NCBI RefSeq assembly: GCF_036826855.1
Contig: NZ_CP104578.1
Coordinates: 1,240,001 to 1,304,000 of the forward strand
Direction of reading: 5' to 3'
DNA: 64,000 nucleotides
Source: Streptomyces sp. SJL17-4
GTDB taxonomy: Bacteria > Actinomycetota > Actinomycetes > Streptomycetales > Streptomycetaceae
A program made the translations under genes and the position numbers. Below, in pieces: positions 44,184-53,302 of this stretch. The notes under the pieces are model-generated. The model saw only the letters and a program-made list of their open reading frames with translations. It did no database searches and had not been told where the DNA came from. Position 1 is the stretch's first letter; every line of letters begins with the position of its first letter.

Positions 44184-45074
44184 ATGTCGGGTTCGGTCGT
44201 GGTGGGGGTGGACGGTTCGGCCTCCGCCCTGGCCGCGTCGGAGGTCGCCGGGCGGGAGGCACACCTCAGGGACGCGGAACTGCACGTCGTGCACGCCTTC
44301 ACCTGGCCGGCCACACACGTCCCGGCCGGCGCCTCGCCGCTCGGCCCGCCCGCCGGGGGCGTACGGGAGTCCGTCGAACGCCTACTCGCCGAGGCGGTCG
44401 AACGGGCCCAGGCCGCAGCACCGGGCGTGCGGGCTACCAGCGCCGTGATGCTTGGTGAGCCGGCAACCGCCCTGGAAGCCGCGTCCCGGTCCGCCCAGCT
44501 CCTCGTGGTGGGCCACCGCGGTGCCGGCGGCCTGCGAGGACTCCTCGTGGGCTCGACGGCCGTGCAGCTCGCCGCTCACAGCCATTGCCCGGTGATGGTC
44601 GTACGGGACGCCGGCGAGCCCGCAGGTCCGATGGTGGTGGCGGTGGACGGCTCCCCCGGAGGCCAGGGAGCCATCGCGTTCGCATTCGTGGAGGCACAGC
44701 TGCGCGGCAGCGAACTGGTGGCCTTGCACGCCTGGAGCACCTGGAGCGATCACGGCGAAAGCGCCGGTCCGGACCATCCGGTGGAACTCGTCGACCTGGT
44801 CGGTGACGTGGACCGGATGCGTGCGGAGGAGGAGCAGCTCCTGGCCAAGGCGGTCTCCGGGCACCGGGATCAGCATCCGGAGGTGACCGTGCGTATGCGG
44901 GTGGTCCGGGGCCGTACGCGGCCGGCGCTGGTCGAGGCCAGCCGGAGCGCTCAGCTGATCGTGGTGGGCGCGCGCGGGCGCGGAGGCTTCGCCGGGCTGC
45001 TGCTGGGCTCGGTAAGCCAGGCCGTCCTGCATCACGCCCACTGCCCGGTGGCCGTGGTGCGCGCGGGTCTGTGA
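44184..45074 (+). CDS. Tandem universal stress protein
   Basis: A 296-residue protein with two UspA domains. Each begins with a VVVxVDGS strand (VVVGVDGSASALAA; MVVAVDGSPGGQGA) and ends with the ATP-binding signature: VVGHRGAGGLRGLLVGSTAV in the first, VVGARGRGGFAGLLLGSVSQ in the second. Such tandem Usps bind ATP and are induced by redox and dormancy stress in actinomycetes. ATG 44184 follows GAGGAG. It is followed after 57 bp by the first CNNM gene. Confidence 0.9.
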   Translation: MSGSVVVGVDGSASALAASEVAGREAHLRDAELHVVHAFTWPATHVPAGASPLGPPAGGVRESVERLLAEAVERAQAAAPGVRATSAVMLGEPATALEAASRSAQLLVVGHRGAGGLRGLLVGSTAVQLAAHSHCPVMVVRDAGEPAGPMVVAVDGSPGGQGAIAFAFVEAQLRGSELVALHAWSTWSDHGESAGPDHPVELVDLVGDVDRMRAEEEQLLAKAVSGHRDQHPEVTVRMRVVRGRTRPALVEASRSAQLIVVGARGRGGFAGLLLGSVSQAVLHHAHCPVAVVRAGL

Positions 45075-45131
45075 CAACCGTCCCGCCCGGCCGGCGGACG
45101 CAAGCGCAGCCATGGAGTGGAGGCTGAGGCC

Positions 45132-46430
45132 GTGAGCGGCTACGTCTGGGATCTCGTGCTCATCGCGGGGCTGATCGTGATCAACGCCCTCTTCGCGGGT
45201 ACCGAGATCGCCCTCGGCTCGCTGCGCGAGAGCCAGCTGCGCCGGATGCGGCGCAGAGGCCGCGCAGGGGCCGCCCGCCTCGCCCGGCTGATCTCGGACC
45301 CCAACCGCTATCTGGCCACCATCCAGATCGGCATCACGCTGGCGGGCTTCCTCGCCTCCGCCACCGCGGCCGTCTCTCTGGCCGAACCGCTCGTGCCACT
45401 GCTCTCCTTCACGGGTAGTGCCGCTGAACCGCTCGCCATCGCCCTGGTGACGCTGCTGCTCACCTTCGTGACCCTGGTGGCCGGGGAACTCGCGCCCAAG
45501 CGTCTGGCGATGCAGTACGCCCAGCGATGGTCCCTGCTCGCGGCCACTCCTCTGGACGTCCTCGCCACCGCATCCCGCCCGGCCGTGTGGGCCCTGAGCC
45601 ACACCACGAACCTGCTCGTCCGCCTCCTGGGTGGCGACCCCCGCGCCGCAAAGCAGCCGCCCACTCCGGAGGAACTCCGCGACATGGTCGTCAGCCACCG
45701 CGGACTGACGCCCCAGCAGCGCACCATCATCTCCAGCGCCCTGGAGATCCACGAACGGACCCTGCTCGCCGCCCTCGTCCCCCGCCGCCAGGTGTTCACC
45801 CTGCCCGCGTCCATGCCCGCCGCCCAAGCACGCACCGAACTCGCGGACTCAGGGCACTCCCGCGCCCCCGTCCTGGCCGCCGGCCGCTTCGAGGACGTCG
45901 TCGGCGTGGTCAACCTCCGCGATGCCACCACCAGCGCCGACGACACCCCGGTGGGCGAGCTGGCCCGGCCCGGCGTCGTCTTCCCCGACTCCATGAAAAT
46001 CTCCGAGGCACTGCGGGACTTCCGCGCCAACCGGGAGCAGTTCGCCCTCGTCGTCGACGAGCACGGCTCCACGGAGGGAATCGTCACCATCGAGGATCTC
46101 TTGGAGGAGATCGTCGGCGAGATCTACGACGAGACCGACCGCGACATCGCGACCGCACTCCCGCAGGCGGACGGCTCGGTCCTCGTCCCCGGCTCGTTCC
46201 CCGTCCACGACCTCCCCGACATCGGCGTCGAACTCGGCGCTCTCGCCGACGACGACCACTACGCCACCGTGGCCGGCCTCATCCTGCACAGGCTCGGGCG
46301 CATCCCCAGCAGCCCTGGAACCAGGATCCTGGCGGACGGGTGGGTCATCGAAGTCACCGTGATCGACCGCAACGCCGTCGCCGAGGTACGTCTGAGGCGA
46401 GCTCGGCGCAGCGACCGGCCCGACGGTTGA
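45132..46430 (+). CDS. CNNM/CorC-family protein 1 (DUF21-CBS-CorC_C)
   Basis: A 432-residue protein of the CNNM/CorC (TlyC, HlyC) family. The N-terminal DUF21 membrane domain (NALFAGTEIALGSLRESQLR, IQIGITLAGFLASATAAVSL) is followed by two CBS motifs (about residues 210-330) and a C-terminal CorC_HlyC domain (DDDHYATVAGLILHRLGRIP). Family members are linked to Mg2+ export or divalent metal homeostasis. GTG 45132 lies eight bases after GGAGG. It probably shares a transcript with the universal stress gene. Confidence 0.85.
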   Translation: MSGYVWDLVLIAGLIVINALFAGTEIALGSLRESQLRRMRRRGRAGAARLARLISDPNRYLATIQIGITLAGFLASATAAVSLAEPLVPLLSFTGSAAEPLAIALVTLLLTFVTLVAGELAPKRLAMQYAQRWSLLAATPLDVLATASRPAVWALSHTTNLLVRLLGGDPRAAKQPPTPEELRDMVVSHRGLTPQQRTIISSALEIHERTLLAALVPRRQVFTLPASMPAAQARTELADSGHSRAPVLAAGRFEDVVGVVNLRDATTSADDTPVGELARPGVVFPDSMKISEALRDFRANREQFALVVDEHGSTEGIVTIEDLLEEIVGEIYDETDRDIATALPQADGSVLVPGSFPVHDLPDIGVELGALADDDHYATVAGLILHRLGRIPSSPGTRILADGWVIEVTVIDRNAVAEVRLRRARRSDRPDG

Positions 46431-46464
46431 TCCACCTCGGCTCTCGATACCGGTTTGCCTTTCC

Positions 46465-46480
46465 TTTACAGTGGTGTAGA
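46465..46480. promoter_or_regulatory. Stress-island operator site 9
   Basis: TTTACA-GTGG-TGTAGA, one mismatch between arms, about 140 bp upstream of the four-gene CNNM unit. Confidence 0.6.
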
Positions 46481-46619
46481 AGCCTGCGTGGTCGCTCTGA
46501 CCACGGACTCCACCGAGAGCGAGAAGGAGTGAGCGACCCGCAATGGGTGAGCCTCCCAGTACGAGCCGTGCCACCGCCCGCCCAGTCGGCGTATCGATTC
46601 GGGGAGCGGGGGTGGCACG

Positions 46620-47957
46620 GTGACCGAGGTGCTTCTGCTGCTTCTGGCCCTGGCCCTCACGCTGGCCTGCGCGGTGTTCGTGGCGGCCGAGTTCTCCCTG
46701 ACGACCGTCGAGCGCGGTGAGCTGGAGCGGGCCGTCGAGGCGAAGGAGCGCGGCGCCGAAGGCGCGCTCCGTGCCGTACGCCGCCTGACCGTGCAGCTCT
46801 CCGGTGCCCAGCTCGGCATCACCGTCACCTCGCTGGTCATCGGCATGCTCGCCGAGCCCTCGCTGGCAGCGCTGCTGCGCGGCCCGCTGGAGGCCATCGG
46901 ACTGGGCGGTGTCGCGTCCTCCGTCGCGACCCTCCTCGGTGTGGCGATCTCGACCGTGGTCCTGATGGTGGTCGGCGAGCTGGTCCCGAAGAACTGGGCG
47001 ATCTCCCGGCCGCTGGCCGTCGCCAAGGTCGTGGCTGGACCCCAGCGGGGCTTCACGGCGGCCTTCGGGCCGTTCATCCGGCACCTGAACAACACCGCGA
47101 ACCGGTTCGTGCGCCGCTTCGGCCTCGAACCGGCCGAGGAGCTGACCGCGGTCCGCACCCCCGACGAGCTGGCCTCTCTCGCGCGGCACTCGGCAGCCGA
47201 GGGCGCCATCGATGCCGACTCGGCCGAGCTGTTCGTCCGTACGCTCCACCTCGGCGAGCTCACGGCGGAGAACGTCATGACGCCGCGCGTCGACGTCCGA
47301 GCACTTGAGGCCCAGGCCACGGCTGCCGACGCCGCCAATCTCACGTATGCCACCGGCCTGTCTCGCTTCCCGGTCTACCAGGACATCCTGGACAACGTGA
47401 TCGGCACGGTCCACATCCGTGACGTCCTCGCCCTCGAACCGGCCGCCCGCGCCTCCACTCAGATCACCGAGCTGGTCACCGAGCCGCTCCTGGTGCCCGA
47501 GACTCTGCCCGCCGACCGGCTCCTTGAGCGGATGCGCGCCGGCCGCACCATGGCCGTCGTGATCGACGAGTACGGCGGCATGGCCGGCGTGGCGACCGTC
47601 GAGGACATCGTGGAGGAGGTCGTCGGCGAGGTCCGTGACGAGCACGACCCGGTCGAGGTGCCCGACCTGCTGCCCGCGCCGCCGACCGAGGACGGCCGGG
47701 CCACCTGGGAGGCCGACGGCGGCGTACGGATCGACGAGCTGGCCCGTATAGGGCTGCGCGCGCCGGAAGGTCCGTACGAGACGGTCGCCGGCCTCATCGC
47801 CACGCGCCTCGGCCGCATCCCCGCCCAGGGCGACGCGGTCCTGCTCGAAGGCTGGCGGCTCGACGTCCTCGACGTCGAGCACCACCGGGCCGACCGGGTC
47901 CACCTCACCGAGCCTGCCCGCCGCGCGGATCACCAGCACGCCGGGGTGGTCCGATGA
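46620..47957 (+). CDS. CNNM/CorC-family protein 2 (long form)
   Basis: A 445-residue protein with the full DUF21-CBS-CBS-CorC_HlyC layout (FVAAEFSLTTVERGELERAV, VMTPRVDVRALEAQATAADA, VIDEYGGMAGVATVEDIVEE, PYETVAGLIATRLGRIPAQG). GTG 46620 follows GGGGAGCGGGGGTGG. It overlaps the next gene by ATGA, the first of two long/short pairs. Likely a divalent-cation transport or sensing protein of the membrane. Confidence 0.85.
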   Translation: MTEVLLLLLALALTLACAVFVAAEFSLTTVERGELERAVEAKERGAEGALRAVRRLTVQLSGAQLGITVTSLVIGMLAEPSLAALLRGPLEAIGLGGVASSVATLLGVAISTVVLMVVGELVPKNWAISRPLAVAKVVAGPQRGFTAAFGPFIRHLNNTANRFVRRFGLEPAEELTAVRTPDELASLARHSAAEGAIDADSAELFVRTLHLGELTAENVMTPRVDVRALEAQATAADAANLTYATGLSRFPVYQDILDNVIGTVHIRDVLALEPAARASTQITELVTEPLLVPETLPADRLLERMRAGRTMAVVIDEYGGMAGVATVEDIVEEVVGEVRDEHDPVEVPDLLPAPPTEDGRATWEADGGVRIDELARIGLRAPEGPYETVAGLIATRLGRIPAQGDAVLLEGWRLDVLDVEHHRADRVHLTEPARRADHQHAGVVR

Positions 47958-48967
47958 CCGCCGTGCAGCTGACCATCGGCTTCCTCACGCTTCTGACGAA
48001 CGCGTTCTTCGTCGGCGCCGAGTTCGCCCTCATCTCCGTCCGCCGCAGCCAGATCGAGCCGTCCGCCCGCGAGGGCGACCGGCGGGCCCGCACGGTTCTG
48101 TGGGGACTGGAGCACATCTCACAGCTGATGGCCACCGCCCAGCTCGGGATCACCGCGTCCTCCCTCGTGCTGGGCGCGGTCGCCGAGCCCGCCATCGCGC
48201 ACCTGCTGGAGCCGGCCTTCCAGGCCGGCCACGTACCGGCTGCCCTGGTGCACCCGATCGCGTTCGTCATCGCCCTCACCCTGGCCACGTACGCCCACAT
48301 GCTCATAGGCGAGATGGTGCCGAAGAACATCGCACTGGCCGCCCCGGCGAGGACCGCGCTGCTCCTCGGCCCGCCGCTGGTCGCCCTCACCCGCGCACTC
48401 AGGCCCGTCATCTTCGGCATCAACGCCTTCGCCAACGCCCTGCTGCGGCTGTTGCGGGTCGAGCCGAAGAACGAGGTGTCCTCCGTCTTCACCGACGATG
48501 AGCTCGCCCGCATGGTCCAGGACACCAGCGCCGCCGGACTGCTCTCGCCCGACGACGGCGAACGGCTGCGGGACGCCCTGGAGCTGGGCACGCGGCCGGT
48601 CGGCGAGATCCTCGTACCGGCAGCCCGCATGGTCACGGTCGACCACCGCATCACCCCGGCCGAGCTGGAGCGCGCCGCGGCGCGCGCCGGATACTCCCGC
48701 TTCCCCGTCACCGGCCCGGCGGGCGCCGTCCTCGGCTACCTGCACATCAAGGACACCCTCGGCGTCGCCGACCGCGACAAGCCCTTCCCGCGCACCGCGT
48801 TCCACGCCGTCACCCGGGTCCGCGTCGACACCCCGCTCGACGACACCCTCACCGCCCTGCGCGCCGGCAGCAGCCATCTGGCCGCCGTCATCGGCGAGGC
48901 CGGTACCGTCCTCGGCTACGTGACCATGGAGGACGTCCTCGGAGAACTGGTCGGCCCCGCCGTGTGA
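47954..48967 (+). CDS. CNNM/CorC-family protein 3 (short form)
   Basis: A 337-residue protein with DUF21 (FVGAEFALISVRRSQIEPSA) and two CBS motifs (VPAARMVTVDHRITPAELER, VIGEAGTVLGYVTMEDVLGE) but no CorC_HlyC domain; it ends directly after the second CBS. ATG 47954 overlaps the previous stop. The consistent pairing of a long and a short form suggests a heteromer. Confidence 0.85.
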   Translation: MTAVQLTIGFLTLLTNAFFVGAEFALISVRRSQIEPSAREGDRRARTVLWGLEHISQLMATAQLGITASSLVLGAVAEPAIAHLLEPAFQAGHVPAALVHPIAFVIALTLATYAHMLIGEMVPKNIALAAPARTALLLGPPLVALTRALRPVIFGINAFANALLRLLRVEPKNEVSSVFTDDELARMVQDTSAAGLLSPDDGERLRDALELGTRPVGEILVPAARMVTVDHRITPAELERAAARAGYSRFPVTGPAGAVLGYLHIKDTLGVADRDKPFPRTAFHAVTRVRVDTPLDDTLTALRAGSSHLAAVIGEAGTVLGYVTMEDVLGELVGPAV

Positions 48968-49096
48968 TCTTGCGCAAGCACGCCCGTCAGCCCGCCAACA
49001 CCCGATTCCGATGACCTTTGACCACCGCACCACAAGGAGCACGTTCTTGTCCGCCAGATCGACGCACCCCGACGACTCGAAGGGGTGCGGTAGCCG

Positions 49097-50419
49097 ATGA
49101 ACGCCGTACTCGGCCTGCTGGCCGTCCTCGTGCTGACCGCCGGCACCGGCTACTTCGTGGCCCAGGAGTTCGCCTACGTCGCCGCCGACCGCCTCGCCCT
49201 CGCCGCCGAGGCCGCGGCGGGTGACAAGCGGGCCGCCCGCGCGCTGAAGGTCCTCGAACGCCTCTCCTTCATGCTCTCCGGAGCCCAGCTCGGCATCACC
49301 GTCACCGGCCTGGTCGTCGGCTTCCTGGCCGAGCCGTCCGTCTCCGCGCTCCTGAAGCCCGCACTCGAGGGCACCGGTCTTTCCGACGGTGCCGTCTCGA
49401 CGATCTCCGTCGTCCTCGCCTTCGTCCTGGCGACCGTGCTGCAGATGGTCCTCGGTGAACTGGCGCCCAAGAACCTGGCCCTTGCCGTGCCCGAGCGGCT
49501 CGCCAAGTCCCTCGCCGCCTCCACTCTCGTCTACCTCAAGATCGTCGGACCGGTCGTCCACGTCTTCGACGGGGCCGCCAACAAACTGCTACGCAAGGTC
49601 GGCATCGAGCCGGTCGAGGAACTCCACCACGGCGCCACCCTCGAAGAGCTCAGCCACCTCATCGGCGAATCCCACGAGCAGGGCCAGCTCCCGGCCGACA
49701 CCGCCGAGCTCCTCGACCACGCCCTGGAGTTCTCCGAGCGGACCCTCGACGAGGTCATGGTGCCGCGCGCCGACGCCGTATTCGTACGCAATGACGCCAC
49801 CCTCACCGAAGCCGTCGAGCTCATCGCGAAGCACGGCCACTCCAACTACCCCGTGCTCGGCGACCACCCCGACGACGTCGCCGGAGTCCTCGGCGTACGC
49901 GACCTCGTCCGCCTGCCCGCCGACCGCTTCCCGGACCTGACGGCGGGGCAGTCCGCCCGGCGCCCGCTCCTGCTGCCCGACACGCTGCCACTGCCGCAGG
50001 CCGTCGCGCAGATGCGGGAGTCCGACGACGAGTTCGCCGTCGTCCTCGACGAGCACGGCGGCGTCGCCGGCATCGTCACCTACGAGGACATCGCCGAAGA
50101 GCTCGTCGGAGACATCGCCGACGAGACCGACAAGGTCGTCGCCACCGCCGTCCCGGACGGCGAGGGCTGGCGGATCGACGCCGGCCGCCGCCTCGACGAG
50201 ATCGAGGACGCCACCGGCATCAGCCTGCCGGAGGACGACGACTACGACACCGTTGCCGGCCTCATCATCGACCGCCTCGGCCGCTTCCCCACCATCGGGG
50301 ACCGCCTCACCGTCGACGACGTCCGCATCGAGGTCCTCAGCCTCGACCGTCACGTCCCCGAGCGCGTCCGCATCGAACGCGCCACGCCGACCCAGCCGGC
50401 CGAGGAGGCACAGGCATGA
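49097..50419 (+). CDS. CNNM/CorC-family protein 4 (long form)
   Basis: A 440-residue full-length form (FVAQEFAYVAADRLALAAEA, VMVPRADAVFVRNDATLTEA, VLDEHGGVAGIVTYEDIAEE, DYDTVAGLIIDRLGRFPTIG). ATG 49097, 130 bp after the previous stop with no sign of a terminator. Sequence is closer to copy 2 than to the short forms, so the second pair probably arose by duplication of the first. Confidence 0.85.
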   Translation: MNAVLGLLAVLVLTAGTGYFVAQEFAYVAADRLALAAEAAAGDKRAARALKVLERLSFMLSGAQLGITVTGLVVGFLAEPSVSALLKPALEGTGLSDGAVSTISVVLAFVLATVLQMVLGELAPKNLALAVPERLAKSLAASTLVYLKIVGPVVHVFDGAANKLLRKVGIEPVEELHHGATLEELSHLIGESHEQGQLPADTAELLDHALEFSERTLDEVMVPRADAVFVRNDATLTEAVELIAKHGHSNYPVLGDHPDDVAGVLGVRDLVRLPADRFPDLTAGQSARRPLLLPDTLPLPQAVAQMRESDDEFAVVLDEHGGVAGIVTYEDIAEELVGDIADETDKVVATAVPDGEGWRIDAGRRLDEIEDATGISLPEDDDYDTVAGLIIDRLGRFPTIGDRLTVDDVRIEVLSLDRHVPERVRIERATPTQPAEEAQA

Positions 50420-51435
50420 GCTTCCCCATGGCCCTCTTCATCACGGTCCTGCTCCTGATCGGCAGCGGCTTCTTCGTCGCCGCCGAGTTCGCCCTCGTCG
50501 CCGCCAAGCGCCACCGCATCGAGAAGGCCGTCGCCGACGGGCAGCGCGGTGCGAAGGCCGCACTCGCCGGCATGCGCGAGCTGTCGCTGATGCTCGCCGG
50601 CGCCCAGCTGGGCATCACCCTGTGCACCCTCGGCCTCGGCGCCATCTCCAAGCCCGCCATCTCCCACGAACTCGACCCGCTGCTCGTGAAGCTCGGCCTG
50701 CCGACCGCCCTCAGCTACGGCATCGCCTTCGCCGTCGCCATGGTCATCGTGGTCTTCCTCCACATGGTCCTCGGCGAGATGGCCCCCAAGTCCTGGGCCA
50801 TCGCCCACCCCGAACGCTCCGCCATGCTGCTGACGCCGCCCTTCCGGGCCGTGGTCAAGGCCGTACGCCCGCTGCTCTGGATCCTCAACAAGGTCAGCAA
50901 CGCGCTCGTACGGATGTGCCGCGTCCAGCCCCGCGACGAACTGGCCGCCGTCCACAACCGCGAACAGCTCACCCACCTCGTCGAGGAATCCGAACGCCTC
51001 GGCCTCATCAACAAGACCGACTCACAGCTCATCACCCGCTCCCTGACCGAGCCCCAGACCCCGGTCGCCGAACTCCAGACCCCGGCAGCCGACATCGTCG
51101 CCGTCCGGGCGGGCGCCGACCTGGAGACGGTCCTGGACCGGGCGGCGGACGCGGACCTCACTCGTCTCCTCGTCCGCGACGGGGACCGGATCACCGGCTC
51201 CGTCCACGTCCGTGACGCTCTCGTCGCCGCGGCCAGGGGACGCGCCCTCACGGCCCGGGACCTCGCCCGCCCGGTGCCCGAACTGCCCGCCACCACCACG
51301 GTGTCCGAAGCCGTCGAGCACCTCCGCCGCCGCCGAGCCTCCCTCGCCGTCGTACGCGACGAGCAAGGGGTGCTCACCGGGCTTGTCAGCCTGGACGACC
51401 TGCTCGTCCGAATCATGGGACCGCAGACCGCGTAA
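50416..51435 (+). CDS. CNNM/CorC-family protein 5 (short form)
   Basis: A 339-residue short form with DUF21 (FVAAEFALVAAKRHRIEKAV, LGEMAPKSWAIAHPERSAML) and two CBS motifs, ending VSLDDLLVRIMGPQTA without a CorC_HlyC domain. ATG 50416 overlaps the previous stop. It is the last gene of the unit; a strong hairpin follows. Confidence 0.85.
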   Translation: MSFPMALFITVLLLIGSGFFVAAEFALVAAKRHRIEKAVADGQRGAKAALAGMRELSLMLAGAQLGITLCTLGLGAISKPAISHELDPLLVKLGLPTALSYGIAFAVAMVIVVFLHMVLGEMAPKSWAIAHPERSAMLLTPPFRAVVKAVRPLLWILNKVSNALVRMCRVQPRDELAAVHNREQLTHLVEESERLGLINKTDSQLITRSLTEPQTPVAELQTPAADIVAVRAGADLETVLDRAADADLTRLLVRDGDRITGSVHVRDALVAAARGRALTARDLARPVPELPATTTVSEAVEHLRRRRASLAVVRDEQGVLTGLVSLDDLLVRIMGPQTA

Positions 51436-51443
51436 TGCGTCCA

Positions 51444-51485
51444 GGCGTGCCGTCGGCGACCGGCCGGCGATGGCGACGGCACGCC
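51444..51485. terminator. Hairpin terminator after the CNNM operon
   Basis: A perfect 12-bp stem (GGCGTGCCGTCG / CGACGGCACGCC) with an 18-base loop, between the CNNM unit and the converging nuclease gene. No T-run. Confidence 0.6.
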
Positions 51486-51585
51486 CACGCGCGCCGGCCG
51501 GAGAACCGACGTGTTCGCTCGGGGCCGTCCTCACGTGTACCGCGAAGGAACAGCAGCCCACTTGGACGCTGGTTGGTCCCACACG

Positions 51586-52675
51586 TCAGGACGCCTCGCA
51601 GCCAATGCCGTCGCCGTCGCGGTCCAGCCGGTGCGGATCGCTGGAGCCGACCCAGACCGGGCCGGGAAGGTCCGAGCAGTCCACATCAGGGACGCCTGCC
51701 GGGGGGCCGGGCGGGAGTCCCGGGGGCCGGCCTTCGGGCTGTACGGGTGCCGGTGTCTGTCGTGGTGCGGGGGCAGAGTCGCATGCCGACCACAGACCCG
51801 CGTCGGCATTGCGGGCATCGGCCTGGGCCTGGGCTTGGGCTTGGGCTTGGGCTTGGGCTTGGGAGATCCTGGACCAGTACCGGTCATTGGGCTGGTACAG
51901 CACGCTCTTGGCATGACCACTGCGCACCAGGGACTCATTGACGAAGACTCCGTCCTCGTTCCACACGTAGAGCAGATAGCGGTCGTACTGGTCCTTGAGC
52001 TCGTCGTCCCGCCCGGACCATACTCCCGGGCGGCAGCAGCGCCTGGGTTCGCGCGGTGGCTTCGCGACCGAAGCAGGCGCCCTTCTCCGGGGCGTCGATC
52101 TCCAGCAGACGGACCCTGGCCGTCGCTCCGGCGGTGATGATCGCGCCCTCCCCTCGTACCTCGATCGTGTCACCGTCGATCACGCTCGTGACCACCACCG
52201 TGGTGGGCCCGGGTGCGGGCCGCTGAGCGCGTTCGGGCGGCTGCTCCGTGCGAGGCGCTGTGGGAAGCCCGTTCGACGGCGGTGGTGTCGGTGGTGCACT
52301 CGGTGGGGGCGGCAGCACGGGAGGGGCCTCGGTGGACGTGGGTGATGGCTCGGTCTGCGCGGGCGCCCGGGGCTCTGATTCCAGCCGGGTCTGCCCCGTT
52401 TTGGCGGCGGGCGGCGGAGCCTCGGAAGCGGGACGGTCGTCCTCCGCCAGAAGTGCTCCGAGTCCTCCGAGCCCCAAGAGGGCGGCGAGCAGAACGACGA
52501 CCGCGACGATCCAGGGATGCTTCGGACGTCGAGGGCGGCCGGAGCCTCGCGGTGGACGCTGCCGGGGCTGTCCGGCCCACGCGGCCGGATCGGGTGAAGC
52601 CGATCGGCCGGTAGATCGTGCGCGCGAGGACTGACGGCGCCAGGCGCCGGGATCGTGTGAAGGGGAGGGGCACAT
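51586..52675 (-). pseudogene. Membrane-anchored thermonuclease-Excalibur protein, frameshifted
   Basis: Read leftward from ATG 52675: a basic start, one membrane segment (IVAVVVLLAALLGLGGLGAL), a long Pro/Ser-rich spacer and the first half of a staphylococcal-type nuclease domain (VIDGDTIEVRGEG, RLLEIDAPEKGACFGREA). Near 52010 the coding signal changes frame and continues with the second half (DELKDQYDRYLLYVWNEDGV, FVNESLVRSGHAKSV), a Gln-Ala repeat, a Pro-rich stretch and a C-terminal Excalibur calcium-binding motif (DRDGDGIGC). One base restores the whole protein. As sequenced it is broken in the catalytic domain. Confidence 0.7.
51824..51866. repeat. Hexanucleotide tandem repeat
   Basis: About seven copies of a six-base unit of the GCTTGG/GCCTGG type. 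On the minus strand it encodes an alternating Gln-Ala stretch of the nuclease gene. Copy-number change would not shift the frame. Confidence 0.8.
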
Positions 52676-52792
52676 GCCGCCCCCTCTCTGCGGGCTTCTC
52701 CCTCCAGTAGACCACCACCGGCCGAGCCGGGCCCGCCCTTGCGTCCGCCAAGCGAAACCCGCAGATCAAACAGCAGGTCCCCCGCTGGCGTG

Positions 52793-53149
52793 CTAGTCCC
52801 CCGTCTCCAGCGCCTTCGGCCGCTCGCCGACCGTGTCGGCGAGCTCTGGGGCGTACAGCGTCACGAGCGGTTCGGGGCCGGCGTACTGACGACAGGAGCA
52901 CTGTCGCGGCGCTACAGCATCATCGTCGGCATCCTTGGCACGCTTGCCCTTGACCACTGCATAGCACCGGCCGTCCCGCGTGTCGTGGTAGGCGAGATGA
53001 TGCCGACAGCCACAGACCGGCTCCGGGCCGCTGAGCGCCCTCTCCTGCTCCTGCCGCCGCTCTATGCGCGCCTTCTTGAACCGGTCGTACGCTCCTCCGG
53101 CCACATAGCCACTCGCCAGAATCACCAGCGCGATCTCGAAACCTGTCAT
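52793..53149 (-). CDS. Small membrane protein with a Cys/His cluster
   Basis: A 118-residue protein with one N-terminal membrane segment (FEIALVILASGYVAGGAYD), a charged linker and a cluster CGCRHHLAYHD ... C ... CSCRQY that looks like a zinc site. ATG 53149 follows AGGGGGAAG. It stands back to back with the ion-channel gene. I do not recognise the family. Confidence 0.6.
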   Translation of the reverse strand: MTGFEIALVILASGYVAGGAYDRFKKARIERRQEQERALSGPEPVCGCRHHLAYHDTRDGRCYAVVKGKRAKDADDDAVAPRQCSCRQYAGPEPLVTLYAPELADTVGERPKALETGD

Positions 53150-53302
53150 CGCTTCCCCCTGCTTTTCATACTCGCCATAGATCCTCCCACGCCGCGGCTC
53201 GGTCACCGGCTCCCCGGGCGACGCAGACCAGCGACCCAAGAGCGCCTAAGATCTCTAGCAGTTGAAGCGACAGACCAGGTCTGCGAGGAAACGAATCACC
53301 TC

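Noticed and set aside
51824..51866. Hexanucleotide repeat as a phase-variation switch
   Set aside because: A six-base unit cannot change the reading frame. It only alters the length of the Gln-Ala stretch.
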